NCBI GenBank assembly: GCA_019459285.1
Contig: JAIBEL010000025.1
Coordinates: 1 to 55,105 of the forward strand
Reading direction: 5' to 3'
Source: Rhizobium sp.
Lineage (GTDB): Bacteria > Pseudomonadota > Gammaproteobacteria > Burkholderiales > Thiobacillaceae
Length of the DNA: 55,105 nt
Each line of letters opens with the position of its first letter. Position 1 is the first letter of the stretch. This document shows, piece after piece, positions 1-7,602 of this stretch. The notes under the pieces were generated by a model. It had not been told where the DNA came from and searched no databases. It was given only the letters and a program-made list of their open reading frames with translations. A program made the position numbers and the translations under genes.

Positions 1-52
1 CCCCCCCACGGGATATCCGATAGAAAGATTATTAAAGAACTGGAAGACGACC

Positions 53-520
53 ATGAATATTCAAAAAACGATCGCGAATACATTCACCTCGGCAATGCGC
101 TGGATTGCCTGCCTGGGTCTGCTGTCTGCGTTGGGCCTGCCGACTGCGGCGCTAGCCCACAGTAACGAATATCTGGCCACCATCAAGGGCGACCATGGCG
201 GTTTGCTGCGCATGGTGGAGATGTATCACTTTGAATTGGTGGTGAAGGAAGGCGAGGTCCAGGTATGGGCCACCGACCATGGTGATGTGCCCCAATCGAC
301 CCAGGGTGCGAATGCCAGCCTGCGTTTCATCGCGGGCACACAAACCCTGACGGTGAAATTGAATCCGGCCGGTACCAACGAACTGGTGGGAAAGGATTCC
401 CGGATCAGGCTTGCTGCCGGTACCAAGATCGTCCTGACCGTGACGATGAAGGGACAAAAACCTTTACAGGTTCGCTATCTGCTGGGCGACTTGAAGTCGG
501 ATCACGCGGGAAAGCATTGA
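53..520 (+). CDS. Small secreted (periplasmic) protein of unknown function
   Basis: 155 residues. The N-terminus is a classical Sec signal (charged start, hydrophobic stretch around residues 17-34, likely cleavage after ALA before HSNEY). The mature part is a short beta-rich domain with the pattern HGG-LLRM---YHFELVV near residues 48-63 and VWATDHGD further on. From memory, this pattern occurs in small periplasmic proteins near metal-efflux genes; that is weak family knowledge, not a demonstrated function. A GGA-containing ribosome site lies about 10 bases before the ATG. It is the first gene of a plus-strand run leading into soxXA, about 100 bases before the pentapeptide-repeat gene, so it may be co-transcribed with the sulfur-oxidation genes. 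I do not assign a function. Confidence 0.75.
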   Translation: MNIQKTIANTFTSAMRWIACLGLLSALGLPTAALAHSNEYLATIKGDHGGLLRMVEMYHFELVVKEGEVQVWATDHGDVPQSTQGANASLRFIAGTQTLTVKLNPAGTNELVGKDSRIRLAAGTKIVLTVTMKGQKPLQVRYLLGDLKSDHAGKH

Positions 521-618
521 GCCGCGAACCTGGAATCATGATGTATCTGCGACTGCATGATGAGCTGTGCTTTCCGGTGCAGGCAGGTATCGGCGGTTAG
601 CCGGAGAGGAGGGCAGAC

Positions 619-1398
619 ATGCAGATGGCACAACCCAGGTATTTCCGGTTCTCTCGGGCCGGCCAGATCGCGGGCTTCGCATTCCTGGCGGCGACCGCAG
701 CGATGGCGCATGCGGCGACCGCTCAAACGAAGGGCCCGCACAGGGACAGCCGCGACCGATTGCTTGCGACCAATGCCTGCGTGAAATGCGATCTGGCCGA
801 GGTTGATCTGGCCGGCCTCAATCTCATGGGGGCTGATTTGTCCCAGGCTGATCTGTCTCGGGCCAATCTTGCCGGCGCCTATCTAACGGGTGCCACGCTC
901 TATCAAGCCAAACTGACCGGGGCTAACCTGAGTGGCGCGGTTATCGGCGGGGCCAACTTGAGTGGTGCGGATATGGGCGGCGTCAACCTGACGCGGGCGG
1001 TATCGAGCCGGGCCAATCTAAACATGGCCAATCTGGCCCGTGCCGATTTTTCCGGGGCCAAGCTGGAATATTCCAATATGGAAGGGGCCATCCTGACAGG
1101 CGCGAATCTGAGCCGCACCGATTTGTACGAATCCCGCTTCCTGTTTGCGGACCTGACCAATGTAAATTTTATTGGCGCAAATTTGCATGCGGCCGATTTC
1201 AGTCATGCCGACGTCAACGGGGTGGCAACCGATGCCACGACTACCTGCCCTGATTTGAAGCCCGGCCCTTGCGATATGCATGTCTTGAGCGAAGGCGGAG
1301 AAAAGCTTAGCACCATGCGGCAGCCGCATTTTGCGGGCGAGGGCGCTACGCCTCGTGAGAATCCGTTCCAATTTGTTCTCACGCTGCACGAAGGGTGA
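619..1398 (+). CDS. Secreted pentapeptide-repeat protein beside soxXA
   Basis: 259 residues. A signal-like hydrophobic segment covers roughly residues 14-35. A short link with two cysteines (NACVKC) follows, then about 25 tandem A(D/N)Lxx pentapeptides between residues 58 and 195 (ADLSQ, ADLSR, ANLAG and similar), which predict a right-handed quadrilateral beta-helix. The C-terminal 60 residues leave the repeat and contain two more cysteines. The start is fixed by a strong GGAGAGGAGG ribosome site just before the ATG. The gene is followed after 54 bases by soxX on the same strand. Pentapeptide proteins have no single biochemical role; a periplasmic scaffold for Sox proteins would fit the position but is only an inference. 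Confidence 0.85.
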   Translation: MQMAQPRYFRFSRAGQIAGFAFLAATAAMAHAATAQTKGPHRDSRDRLLATNACVKCDLAEVDLAGLNLMGADLSQADLSRANLAGAYLTGATLYQAKLTGANLSGAVIGGANLSGADMGGVNLTRAVSSRANLNMANLARADFSGAKLEYSNMEGAILTGANLSRTDLYESRFLFADLTNVNFIGANLHAADFSHADVNGVATDATTTCPDLKPGPCDMHVLSEGGEKLSTMRQPHFAGEGATPRENPFQFVLTLHEG

Positions 1399-1452
1399 GA
1401 ACAAAGCTGTTGCAATTTTATGGCGTTAATTAAAACCGACAGGGTAAGACAG

Positions 1453-1827
1453 ATGGGGAAACCACTAGCAATCGTCACGGCAGTCAGCTTGAGTCTTCTG
1501 CTCGCTGCCGCATTCATTTCTCCGGCACGGGCAGCGGAAGCGCCCCAGCCGGAACCGACCGGACAGGAACTGGCCTTCGATAACCGCAAGGGAAATTGTC
1601 TGGCATGCCATGCCATGCCCGGTGAGCCCAAAGCGGTGACCAACACCAACATCGCTCCGCCGCTGATCGGCATGGCGGCGCGTTTCCCCGATCGAAGGAA
1701 GCTGTATGGACAGATCTGGGATGCTACGCGAGCCAACCCCGACACGGCCATGCCGCCATTCGGCAAGAACGGGATTCTGACCGACGCGGAGATCAATAAA
1801 GTCGTGGATTACGTCTACGGGCTGTGA
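1453..1827 (+). CDS. soxX: Sulfur-oxidation c-type cytochrome SoxX
   Basis: 124 residues from the chosen ATG, which has AGGG about 8 bases upstream; an in-frame ATG at 1420 has no visible ribosome site. A signal peptide ends near PARA-AE. A single CxxCH haem c site (CLACH, C49-C52-H53) follows, and the downstream segment NIAPPLIGMAARFPDR with a later AMPPFG (probable Met ligand) is typical of SoxX. SoxX is the small haem subunit of SoxXA, which oxidatively couples thiosulfate to SoxYZ in the periplasm. The soxA gene starts 39 bases downstream, so the two subunits are co-encoded. The length fits the family. Confidence 0.93.
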   Translation: MGKPLAIVTAVSLSLLLAAAFISPARAAEAPQPEPTGQELAFDNRKGNCLACHAMPGEPKAVTNTNIAPPLIGMAARFPDRRKLYGQIWDATRANPDTAMPPFGKNGILTDAEINKVVDYVYGL

Positions 1828-1866
1828 ATGCCCGGCTGTCATGTGATTTAGAAAGAGAAAAGAACC

Positions 1867-2703
1867 ATGAAACAAACAACATGGATGCTGACTTGCCTGG
1901 GCATGCTGGCTTTCAGTGCCGATGCGCTGTCCCTCTCGCCGGAACAGGAGCGGTTGAACCGCGTGCAGGCGGTGCAGCAAAAATACCCCGATATCAAGTT
2001 CGAAGACTATGTGTATGGTGCGCTGGCCTTCAGCCCGGATGCCAAGGCGCAATATGAAAATATGATGGCGTTCCCGCCTTTCGAGTCTGAGATCGACAAG
2101 GGGCGCCAGTTATGGGAGACCCCGTTCAACAACGGCAAGCGTTATGCCGATTGCTTTCCCGGAGGGGGCAGGAACGTAGCCGGCAATTACCCTTACTACG
2201 ATGAGACCATGAAAAAAGTGGTCACCTTCGAAATGGCGCTCAATCAGTGCCGAGCCAATAATGGCGCAGCGCCCTACAAGCAAGCCGACATGAATACCAT
2301 GGGCCTGCTTACCGCTTACGCCCGGACCCTGTCGGATGGCATGCTCATGAACATCAAGGTGAAGGGCAGCGGCGCCCTGGCAGCCTTCGAGTCCGGCCGC
2401 CACTTCTTCTATCAGCGTCGCGGGCAACTCAATTTTTCCTGCGCAAGCTGCCATGTAGACCATGTCGGCGAAATCCTGCGTACCGAGTATCTCTCGATGT
2501 TGCCGGGCCAGACTACGCACTGGCCGGCCTTCCGTGGCGGAGATTACGCTTTGTTTACGCTGCAGCGACGTTACTCGGCATGTAATCAACTGGTGCGTGC
2601 GGTACCCATGGAGATTGGCGGGGAAGAGTACAACAACCTGGAGTACTTCCACTCGTATCTCAGTAATGGCCTGCCGCTCAAATCATCGGTTTTCAGAAAA
2701 TAG
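1867..2703 (+). CDS. soxA: Sulfur-oxidation c-type cytochrome SoxA (single-haem form)
   Basis: 278 residues with a signal peptide ending near residue 20. It carries one haem c motif, CASCH (C192, C195, H196). It also has the C-terminal RRYSACNQLVRA segment, whose C239 matches the active-site cysteine that is persulfidated and ligates haem in SoxA. The N-terminal domain has C96 (DCFPGGG) and C128 (NQCRANNG) but no CxxCH there. This therefore belongs to the mono-haem SoxA type, in which the first haem is replaced by a disulfide. It works with SoxX to attach thiosulfate to SoxYZ. SoxYZ, SoxB and SoxCD are not in this window. Confidence 0.95.
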   Translation: MKQTTWMLTCLGMLAFSADALSLSPEQERLNRVQAVQQKYPDIKFEDYVYGALAFSPDAKAQYENMMAFPPFESEIDKGRQLWETPFNNGKRYADCFPGGGRNVAGNYPYYDETMKKVVTFEMALNQCRANNGAAPYKQADMNTMGLLTAYARTLSDGMLMNIKVKGSGALAAFESGRHFFYQRRGQLNFSCASCHVDHVGEILRTEYLSMLPGQTTHWPAFRGGDYALFTLQRRYSACNQLVRAVPMEIGGEEYNNLEYFHSYLSNGLPLKSSVFRK

Positions 2704-2729
2704 CGAGCCGGGGGCTGCCAGGAGGAAAA

Positions 2730-3059
2730 ATGAATTCATGTCGTATTGCGATCTGTTTGCTCGTAGGAAGCGGACTTGTGATGGGGGCGGCCGGACATGG
2801 CGCGCGCGCTGCCGAAAGCGGCAGCAAGCCGGTCTTGTCGACTGAAGCCACTGAGGCCTTGGCGCGAGCGGAGTCTGGCGTGGCGCTAGCAACAGCCAAA
2901 AAAGCGCTGTGGACCACCGCGGCCAGTGCGCTTGCCCAAGCCCAGGAAGCCGCCAAGCACCAAGACAATGCAGCGGTGATGAAGTATGCCGCCGTTGCCG
3001 CCGAGCAGGCGTCTCTCGGCATGGCGCAAGCCGATGGCCCGCTTACCAGTCAGCATTAG
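2730..3059 (+). CDS. soxK: Small alanine-rich secreted protein, probable SoxXA-binding protein SoxK
   Basis: 109 residues with a signal peptide cleaved near GARA-AE. The mature part is an alanine-rich helical hairpin: a helix with ALARAESGVALATAKKALWTTA, then a second helix with AQEAAKHQDNAAVMKYAAVAAEQA. This length and pattern match the small SoxXA-binding proteins (SoxK/SAXB) encoded next to soxXA in several sulfur oxidisers, which raise SoxXA activity. The ribosome site AGGAGG is 5 bases before the ATG, 26 bases after soxA ends. The symbol rests mainly on context and size; the sequence itself is low-complexity. Confidence 0.65.
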   Translation: MNSCRIAICLLVGSGLVMGAAGHGARAAESGSKPVLSTEATEALARAESGVALATAKKALWTTAASALAQAQEAAKHQDNAAVMKYAAVAAEQASLGMAQADGPLTSQH

Positions 3060-3140
3060 CCAGCAGTCAACGCAGCGCTCGGACTGCTATAGCGCATAGA
3101 GCTTTCCGGTTGTCTGTGGCGAGGTATGGAAAAGAGGTGC

Positions 3141-3163
3141 TTTTAAAAACAGCCCGGGGGCTG
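3141..3163 (-). terminator. Intrinsic terminator of the minus-strand iron operon
   Basis: The arms CAGCCC (3150-3155) and GGGCTG (3158-3163) form a short GC stem. Read on the minus strand the stem is followed by TTTTT (3145-3149). It lies about 50 bases beyond the stop codon of the outer-membrane protein gene, where the iron operon should end, and about 80 bases beyond soxK on the other side. The stem is short, hence moderate confidence. Confidence 0.5.
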
Positions 3164-3212
3164 CACTATGGGCGGCGTGCGCGCCGTTTCGCGGAGGCGC
3201 CCGCCGATCCTG

Positions 3213-3941
3213 TCAGAACTCGTATTCGGTCTGCAGCCTGAACGTATTGTCGGGCGTGGCATCCGACACGCCGAACAGCCAGGCGGCGTTGTACTTGATG
3301 GCATGGTGGTGGGCGGTGGCCAGCTTGCCGAACACGGCCGGGCCTATCTTATGCGACTGGTCCCGGGAGGCTTCCCAGTCGTTCCAGGGGCCGGTGCCGC
3401 CAAAGCCCTGGAGGCCGTATTCAAAGGCGGGCTGCCAGCGGTATTTCACCTGCCACTGATACCCGGCTTCGGTCGGGCTGGATACGGCGGCATTGAAGCG
3501 CTTCTCGAACAGGATGTTGCCGTTGAGTTGCAGCTTGCCGAATTCGGTCTGGAAGAGCGGGCCGACTTTCAGTTCGACGCCTTCGTCGTGGTCGCTTGGC
3601 ACTTCGATCTCGGTGATGAAGCCGACATCCACCGGGTATTTCCCGGTTTCGGTGAGCTGGAATTTGTTCTCCCACTCGAAGGCATCGTACTTGACGCCGT
3701 CGCCGCCGGTCTTCGCATACTTCAGATAGACTTCGGTGAACCACCAGTCGTTGGCGCCGTAGCCCAGCCCCAGCGAGGCCATGGATTGGCGCGGCGCGCT
3801 GTCGACGGTGCCGAATTTGAAGTCGATCTCCTTCTCGCCTTTCTCCACGGTGGGCGTATAGACGTAGTCGGTGGGACCGGCGAGGGCGGATTGCAGATAC
3901 AGCATGCCCATCGCAGCAATCAACACTGCGTTGCGTTTCAT
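3213..3941 (-). CDS. Outer-membrane beta-barrel protein of the iron-uptake operon
   Basis: 242 residues from the ATG at 3941; a much longer open frame through this point overlaps the FTR1 gene and is not real. The signal peptide ends SALA-GP. The mature protein shows alternating hydrophobic/polar strands and terminates in a phenylalanine (LQTEYEF), the usual C-terminal signature for insertion by the BAM complex. It is rich in aromatic residues and contains no recognisable enzyme motif. It is the last gene of a three-gene operon, 11 bases after FTR1. A role as an outer-membrane channel or accessory protein for iron entry is inferred from context; similar proteins are usually annotated as hypothetical. 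Confidence 0.8.
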   Translation of the reverse strand: MKRNAVLIAAMGMLYLQSALAGPTDYVYTPTVEKGEKEIDFKFGTVDSAPRQSMASLGLGYGANDWWFTEVYLKYAKTGGDGVKYDAFEWENKFQLTETGKYPVDVGFITEIEVPSDHDEGVELKVGPLFQTEFGKLQLNGNILFEKRFNAAVSSPTEAGYQWQVKYRWQPAFEYGLQGFGGTGPWNDWEASRDQSHKIGPAVFGKLATAHHHAIKYNAAWLFGVSDATPDNTFRLQTEYEF

Positions 3942-3952
3942 GGGATTTCCTT

Positions 3953-4771
3953 TCAGGTTGCCTGGGGGATGCGGGGGCGACTCCAGCGCATCCCGGCCAG
4001 GATGACGAGGAAGGTCAGCGTGTAGAACAACACCTGCATGCCGCTGGGGCGGGCCTCGTAGCCGGCGAAGATGTGCAGCAGGTTGCCCAGGAACGAGTCC
4101 ATGGGCAGCAGGGACGAGGAATCCCATAGCGGGCTGGCGAGCGGGCGAATGAGGTCGCCCTGGATCAGCAGGCGCGCCATCTGCCCGGCCATGCCGGCGG
4201 CGAGGAAAAGAATCAGGGCGCTGGTGACGGTGAAGAAATGGCGCAGGGGAATCCGGGCGAGCCCCGAATACAGCACCCATCCCGCGCCGACGCCGGCCGC
4301 CAGGCCCAGCAGGCCGCCGCTCAGCATGGAAACCCGGCTCGAGCCATCGCCCGCGGCCAGTCCGTACAGGAACAAGGCGGTCTCCGAACCTTCGCGCAGG
4401 ACGGCCAGGGCGATCAGGATGGCCAGCGCCGACATTTCCCGTTGCCCGGTCCGGACGGCATTCCCCATCGATTTGGCCTGTGCGGCCATTTCGCGTCCGT
4501 GGGTGGCCATCCAGATATTGTGCCAGCCCAGCATCAGCACCGCGATGCCCAGGATGGCGGCATTGAACAGTTCCTGTCCGGCGCCTTCGGCCATCTCGGC
4601 GATGGTCTCGGTCAGGCCGGCCACCACCAGGGCACCGCCCAGGCCGGCGCCGATGCCGATGGCGAGCCACAGGTTGCGGCCGGCCAGGCCGCGCGTGGCG
4701 GCGGCGATGATGCCGATGAGCAGGGCGGCCTCGAGGCTTTCCCTGAAAACGATGATGGCCGATCCGAACAT
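3953..4771 (-). CDS. FTR1-family iron permease
   Basis: 272 residues with about seven hydrophobic membrane segments. Two REXXE iron-binding motifs are visible: RESLE at residues 10-14 in the first helix and REGSE at residues 126-130 in the fourth. These motifs and their spacing define the OFeT/FTR1 (EfeU-like) family, which imports ferric iron across the inner membrane. The start is the ATG two bases after the cupredoxin stop, so translation is likely coupled. Unlike the E. coli efeUOB arrangement there is no EfeB peroxidase here; the partner is a short stand-alone cupredoxin. A Fur-like site precedes the operon. Confidence 0.93.
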   Translation of the reverse strand: MFGSAIIVFRESLEAALLIGIIAAATRGLAGRNLWLAIGIGAGLGGALVVAGLTETIAEMAEGAGQELFNAAILGIAVLMLGWHNIWMATHGREMAAQAKSMGNAVRTGQREMSALAILIALAVLREGSETALFLYGLAAGDGSSRVSMLSGGLLGLAAGVGAGWVLYSGLARIPLRHFFTVTSALILFLAAGMAGQMARLLIQGDLIRPLASPLWDSSSLLPMDSFLGNLLHIFAGYEARPSGMQVLFYTLTFLVILAGMRWSRPRIPQAT

Positions 4772-4773
4772 GC

Positions 4774-5091
4774 TTACTCCGCCACGATCACGCCGCGCGC
4801 GGTCTTGTCGTGGAATTCGCCGTAGAAGGGATATTTGCCGGGTGCGAGCGGGCCGATGTAGATCGTGGCCTTGCCATTGCCTGCCACCAGTTTTTCGCGG
4901 TTGAGTTCATGGCTTTCGAACTCTTCCGGCGTGCTGTCCAGATTGCTGACCAGCAGCTTGACCTTCTTGCCTGCGGGCACCTTCAGTTCGCTGGGCGTGA
5001 ACTGATGGTCCTTGATCGTCAGCGTGGCTTCCAGATCGGCGGCAAGGGCGGCAAGGGGGAACATCAAGCAGGCAAGGACAAGGGTTTTCAT
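4774..5091 (-). CDS. Periplasmic cupredoxin-domain protein (EfeO cupredoxin-like)
   Basis: 105 residues: a signal peptide ending near ALAA-DL, then a single beta-sandwich domain with the features DHQFTPSEL, VPAGKKVKLLVSN and PLAPGKYPFYGEFH. This is the layout of the cupredoxin domain found in EfeO and in stand-alone cupredoxins beside FTR1 permeases. The classical His-Cys-His-Met type I copper site is incomplete, with no Cys in the mature domain. It may therefore bind iron or a different copper geometry rather than act as a blue copper electron carrier. It is first in the operon and lies about 35 bases downstream of a Fur-like box. Confidence 0.85.
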   Translation of the reverse strand: MKTLVLACLMFPLAALAADLEATLTIKDHQFTPSELKVPAGKKVKLLVSNLDSTPEEFESHELNREKLVAGNGKATIYIGPLAPGKYPFYGEFHDKTARGVIVAE

Positions 5092-5124
5092 GGGTGCTTA
5101 CATTACAAATAATTCACATATGTA

Positions 5125-5146
5125 TAACGATAATCGTTCTCGTTAA
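5125..5146 (-). promoter_or_regulatory. Fur box upstream of the iron operon
   Basis: The segment contains AACGATAATCGTTCTCGTT, close to the Fur consensus of repeated GATAAT hexamers in inverted orientation (GATAAT, then ATCGTT-like units). It sits 34-55 bases upstream of the cupredoxin ATG in an AT-rich stretch unlike the surroundings, and the operon it precedes encodes iron uptake. Sequence match and context agree. Binding by Fur is inferred. Confidence 0.75.
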
Positions 5147-5256
5147 TATACGCAAGCGCTTCCTGCTGGTCGTTACGCAAGCCTAAGAGGTCGGGCCGCA
5201 CCGCCGCAACAGGCTGGCCGAGCGTGTTCGAGGCACCGTTGTCCGGGCCCGAAATC

Positions 5257-6879
5257 TCAAAAGGGAAAGCGCGATGTCATGGCCGGCCGCGACTTGCCGG
5301 CGACCAGATGGGTGACTTTGGGCGGCTCGCTGCCGCGATGAAATGCCCGTGTCTGTTCCAGGACGTCCCGATCCGCAACCGTGACCCGTTCGTGCTGGCG
5401 CAAATGCTCGTGCCAGGATTCGACCATGAAGCATTCCACCATGCGTTCGGGATGTTCGATGTCCCAGAACAATTCCCACATGAAGGCGCCATCGCGCCGA
5501 CGGATCCGGCTGATCGGCTGCATGATCCGGGTGAACGCCTCGGTCTGGGCTGGATCGATCCGGTACTCCACCGTGACCATGACCGGCCCGCGGTCGGCTT
5601 CGCGTTCGCCGGCCATCATCGGCGTGGGCCAGAACAGCGAGGGCGAAAGGTCGGCGACATCATGCTGTCCGACTCGGTACGAGCGGGTGAGGGCAATCCC
5701 GATCAGTGCACCGACGGCGGCGGCACTCAGCGCAAGCGGGATGCCCGTCCAGGAGGCGACCTGGCCCCACAATGCGCTGCCGGCTGCCATCCCCCCCATG
5801 TAGACGACCCAGAACAAGGCCAGGCCGCGCGCACGTACCCAACCGGGCAGGGCCGTCTGCGCGGCGGTCATCAGCGAGGAGACCACGCTGATCCAGGCAA
5901 CCCCGATCAGCAGCATGGCCGTCCCGGCCGCATACACGTTCCCGCTGTGGGCGAGCGCCAGCATGGCCAGGGCGTACAGCCCGGTCGCGCCGGCCACGAT
6001 CCGGTCGCGCGAGAGGCGGGCGTGCGCATGGGGCAGCAGCAAGGCGCCAGCCACTGCGCCCAGGCCCAGACAAGCCAGGAAGAGTCCGTACGTCCCGGGG
6101 CCGCTGTGCAGTTCCTGCCTGACGATGAGCGGCAGCAGGGCCCAGGAGGCGCTGGCGAACACGAAGAAGGCGACGCCGCGGGTGAGCACTGCGCGCAACT
6201 CGGGCGAATGGCGCGCATAGCGCAGACCGGCACGCACTGCGCCGGCAAGGCGTTCGGCGGGCAACCCGTTCGCCGTGGGCGGGCGCTGCCAATGCTTCAA
6301 GGCCGCAATGACGGCAAGAAACGACACGGCGTTCAGCACGAAGACCGCGCCTGGCCCGGCGGCGGCCACGATCACCCCGGCCAGCGCGGGGCCGACGGCT
6401 CGGGCGACGTTCAGCCCCATGGAATTCAGGCCGATCGCTGTCTGGAGTTGGGCGCGTGGCACGAGTTCCGGCGTGATCGCGCCCCAGGCCGGCATCATCA
6501 TGGCGTTGCCGATGCCGAGTGCGAAGGTGAACAGCAAGAGGAGCGGTGCGGTGGTCAGGCCCGCGAGCGTGAGGACGCCCAGCGTGGCCGCCATGGCCAG
6601 CATCCACACCTGGGAGGTAATGAGGTAGCGCCGCCGGTCGACGATGTCGGCCAGCGCCCCGGCCGGCAGCGCCAGCAGGAAGACCGGTGCCGTGGTGGCG
6701 GCCTGTACCAGCGCCACCATCAGGGGATTGGGCGCGAGCGAGGTCATCAGCCAGCCAGCGCCGACCTCGTGCATCCAGGAACCGATGTTCGACGCGACCG
6801 AAGCAATCCATAACGTCCGGAACACGCGGTTGTGGAGGGGGGTCCAGGGCGAGGTGGGCTTGAGCGTCTCGGCTGTCAC
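5257..6879 (-). CDS. MFS exporter (EntS/DUF894-type) with C-terminal ABM-like domain
   Basis: 540 residues. Residues 1-410 are a 12-helix major facilitator with the loop motif ADIVDRRR after helix 2 and features of the MFS_3/EntS subgroup (NIGSWMHEVGAGWLM at the start, PELVPRAQLQTAIGLNS in the middle). Residues ~430-540 form a soluble tail (VMVTVEYRIDPAQTEAFTRIM, RDGAFMWELFWDIEHPERMVECFMVESW) resembling the antibiotic-biosynthesis-monooxygenase fold. MFS proteins with this extra domain are known as a family. The substrate is unknown; membership of the operon with a reductase and a dioxygenase suggests export of a redox-active or aromatic compound. It is the last gene of the LysR-linked operon. 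Confidence 0.88.
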   Translation of the reverse strand: MTAETLKPTSPWTPLHNRVFRTLWIASVASNIGSWMHEVGAGWLMTSLAPNPLMVALVQAATTAPVFLLALPAGALADIVDRRRYLITSQVWMLAMAATLGVLTLAGLTTAPLLLLFTFALGIGNAMMMPAWGAITPELVPRAQLQTAIGLNSMGLNVARAVGPALAGVIVAAAGPGAVFVLNAVSFLAVIAALKHWQRPPTANGLPAERLAGAVRAGLRYARHSPELRAVLTRGVAFFVFASASWALLPLIVRQELHSGPGTYGLFLACLGLGAVAGALLLPHAHARLSRDRIVAGATGLYALAMLALAHSGNVYAAGTAMLLIGVAWISVVSSLMTAAQTALPGWVRARGLALFWVVYMGGMAAGSALWGQVASWTGIPLALSAAAVGALIGIALTRSYRVGQHDVADLSPSLFWPTPMMAGEREADRGPVMVTVEYRIDPAQTEAFTRIMQPISRIRRRDGAFMWELFWDIEHPERMVECFMVESWHEHLRQHERVTVADRDVLEQTRAFHRGSEPPKVTHLVAGKSRPAMTSRFPF

Positions 6880-6891
6880 GATGCGTCCGCG

Positions 6892-7569
6892 TCAGGCGCC
6901 GTCGAGCGCGTTTTTCCAGGTGCGCAGCGGAATGCACGTCTGCAGGCGATGGACGGCGCGGTCGACAAGCGCGGCATGGAGTTCGTGCCCGACCGGCGAG
7001 GCCACGTCCAGCGTGGCGTCTCCCTGGCGCTGCATGAGCCGTTCATAAGCGGCATAGGCATGCTCGACCGGGATGATCGGATCGTCTTTTCCGTGCAGCA
7101 CGTGCAAGGTCGTGAATTCGGGCGCCCGGTCGGGCAGCGTCGCAAAGCGGCCGGAAAACGCCAGGACCCGGCCGATGCCGCCATCATGCGCAATGCCGTA
7201 TTCCAGCGCCATGATCGCGCCCTGCGAGAAGCCGACCAGCGCCGTGTCCGGCTGCATCACCTTGAGACGATCCTGGGCCTGTCGAATCAGCGCGTGCAGC
7301 GCCGGCATGGCCGCGGCTACCCGGGGGGCCCGGTTGTCGTCGTTCACGCCATCGAGGGAGAACCACTGTCTGCCGCTGTCGTCTCCGTCGAACGCGGCGA
7401 TGCCTTCGGGCAGCAGGAACGCGGCCTGGGGAAAGGCGGCACCGAGCGTGTCGGCCAGCGGCAGCATGTCCGAGGGCGTCCTGCCCGCGCCATGCAGCAA
7501 AATGAAAAGCTGCCGGACCGGCAGCGTGGCGGGCAGCAATTCGATTCCTTGAAAGTCGCGTTCGCTCAT
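6892..7569 (-). CDS. Alpha/beta-hydrolase, carboxylesterase/YpfH type
   Basis: 225 residues. The serine nucleophile is in GFSQG (S115). The likely Asp is D163 in GKDDPIIP and the His is H195 in GHELH. The oxyanion-side loop is LLHGAGRTPSDM. These match the small cytosolic carboxylesterase/lysophospholipase family that includes YpfH. The substrate cannot be read from the sequence. It lies 12 bases upstream of the MFS gene and 33 bases after the flavin reductase stop, in the same operon. Confidence 0.88.
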   Translation of the reverse strand: MSERDFQGIELLPATLPVRQLFILLHGAGRTPSDMLPLADTLGAAFPQAAFLLPEGIAAFDGDDSGRQWFSLDGVNDDNRAPRVAAAMPALHALIRQAQDRLKVMQPDTALVGFSQGAIMALEYGIAHDGGIGRVLAFSGRFATLPDRAPEFTTLHVLHGKDDPIIPVEHAYAAYERLMQRQGDATLDVASPVGHELHAALVDRAVHRLQTCIPLRTWKNALDGA

Positions 7570-7602
7570 GTGCTGTCTCCGCTGCCGGTCCGGCAGGCTG
7601 TT

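Noticed and set aside
900..1200. Short periodic DNA in the second gene
   Set aside because: The 15-base period is explained by pentapeptide codons.
3213..4670. 485-residue minus-strand frame joining the barrel protein and part of FTR1
   Set aside because: The first 240 residues are an out-of-frame reading of FTR1; the real gene starts at the signal-peptide Met at 3941.
5224..6813. 529-residue open frame antisense to the MFS gene
   Set aside because: Composition (Gly, Arg, His, Gln rich) is typical of the antisense frame of GC-rich genes, and the MFS protein is well supported.
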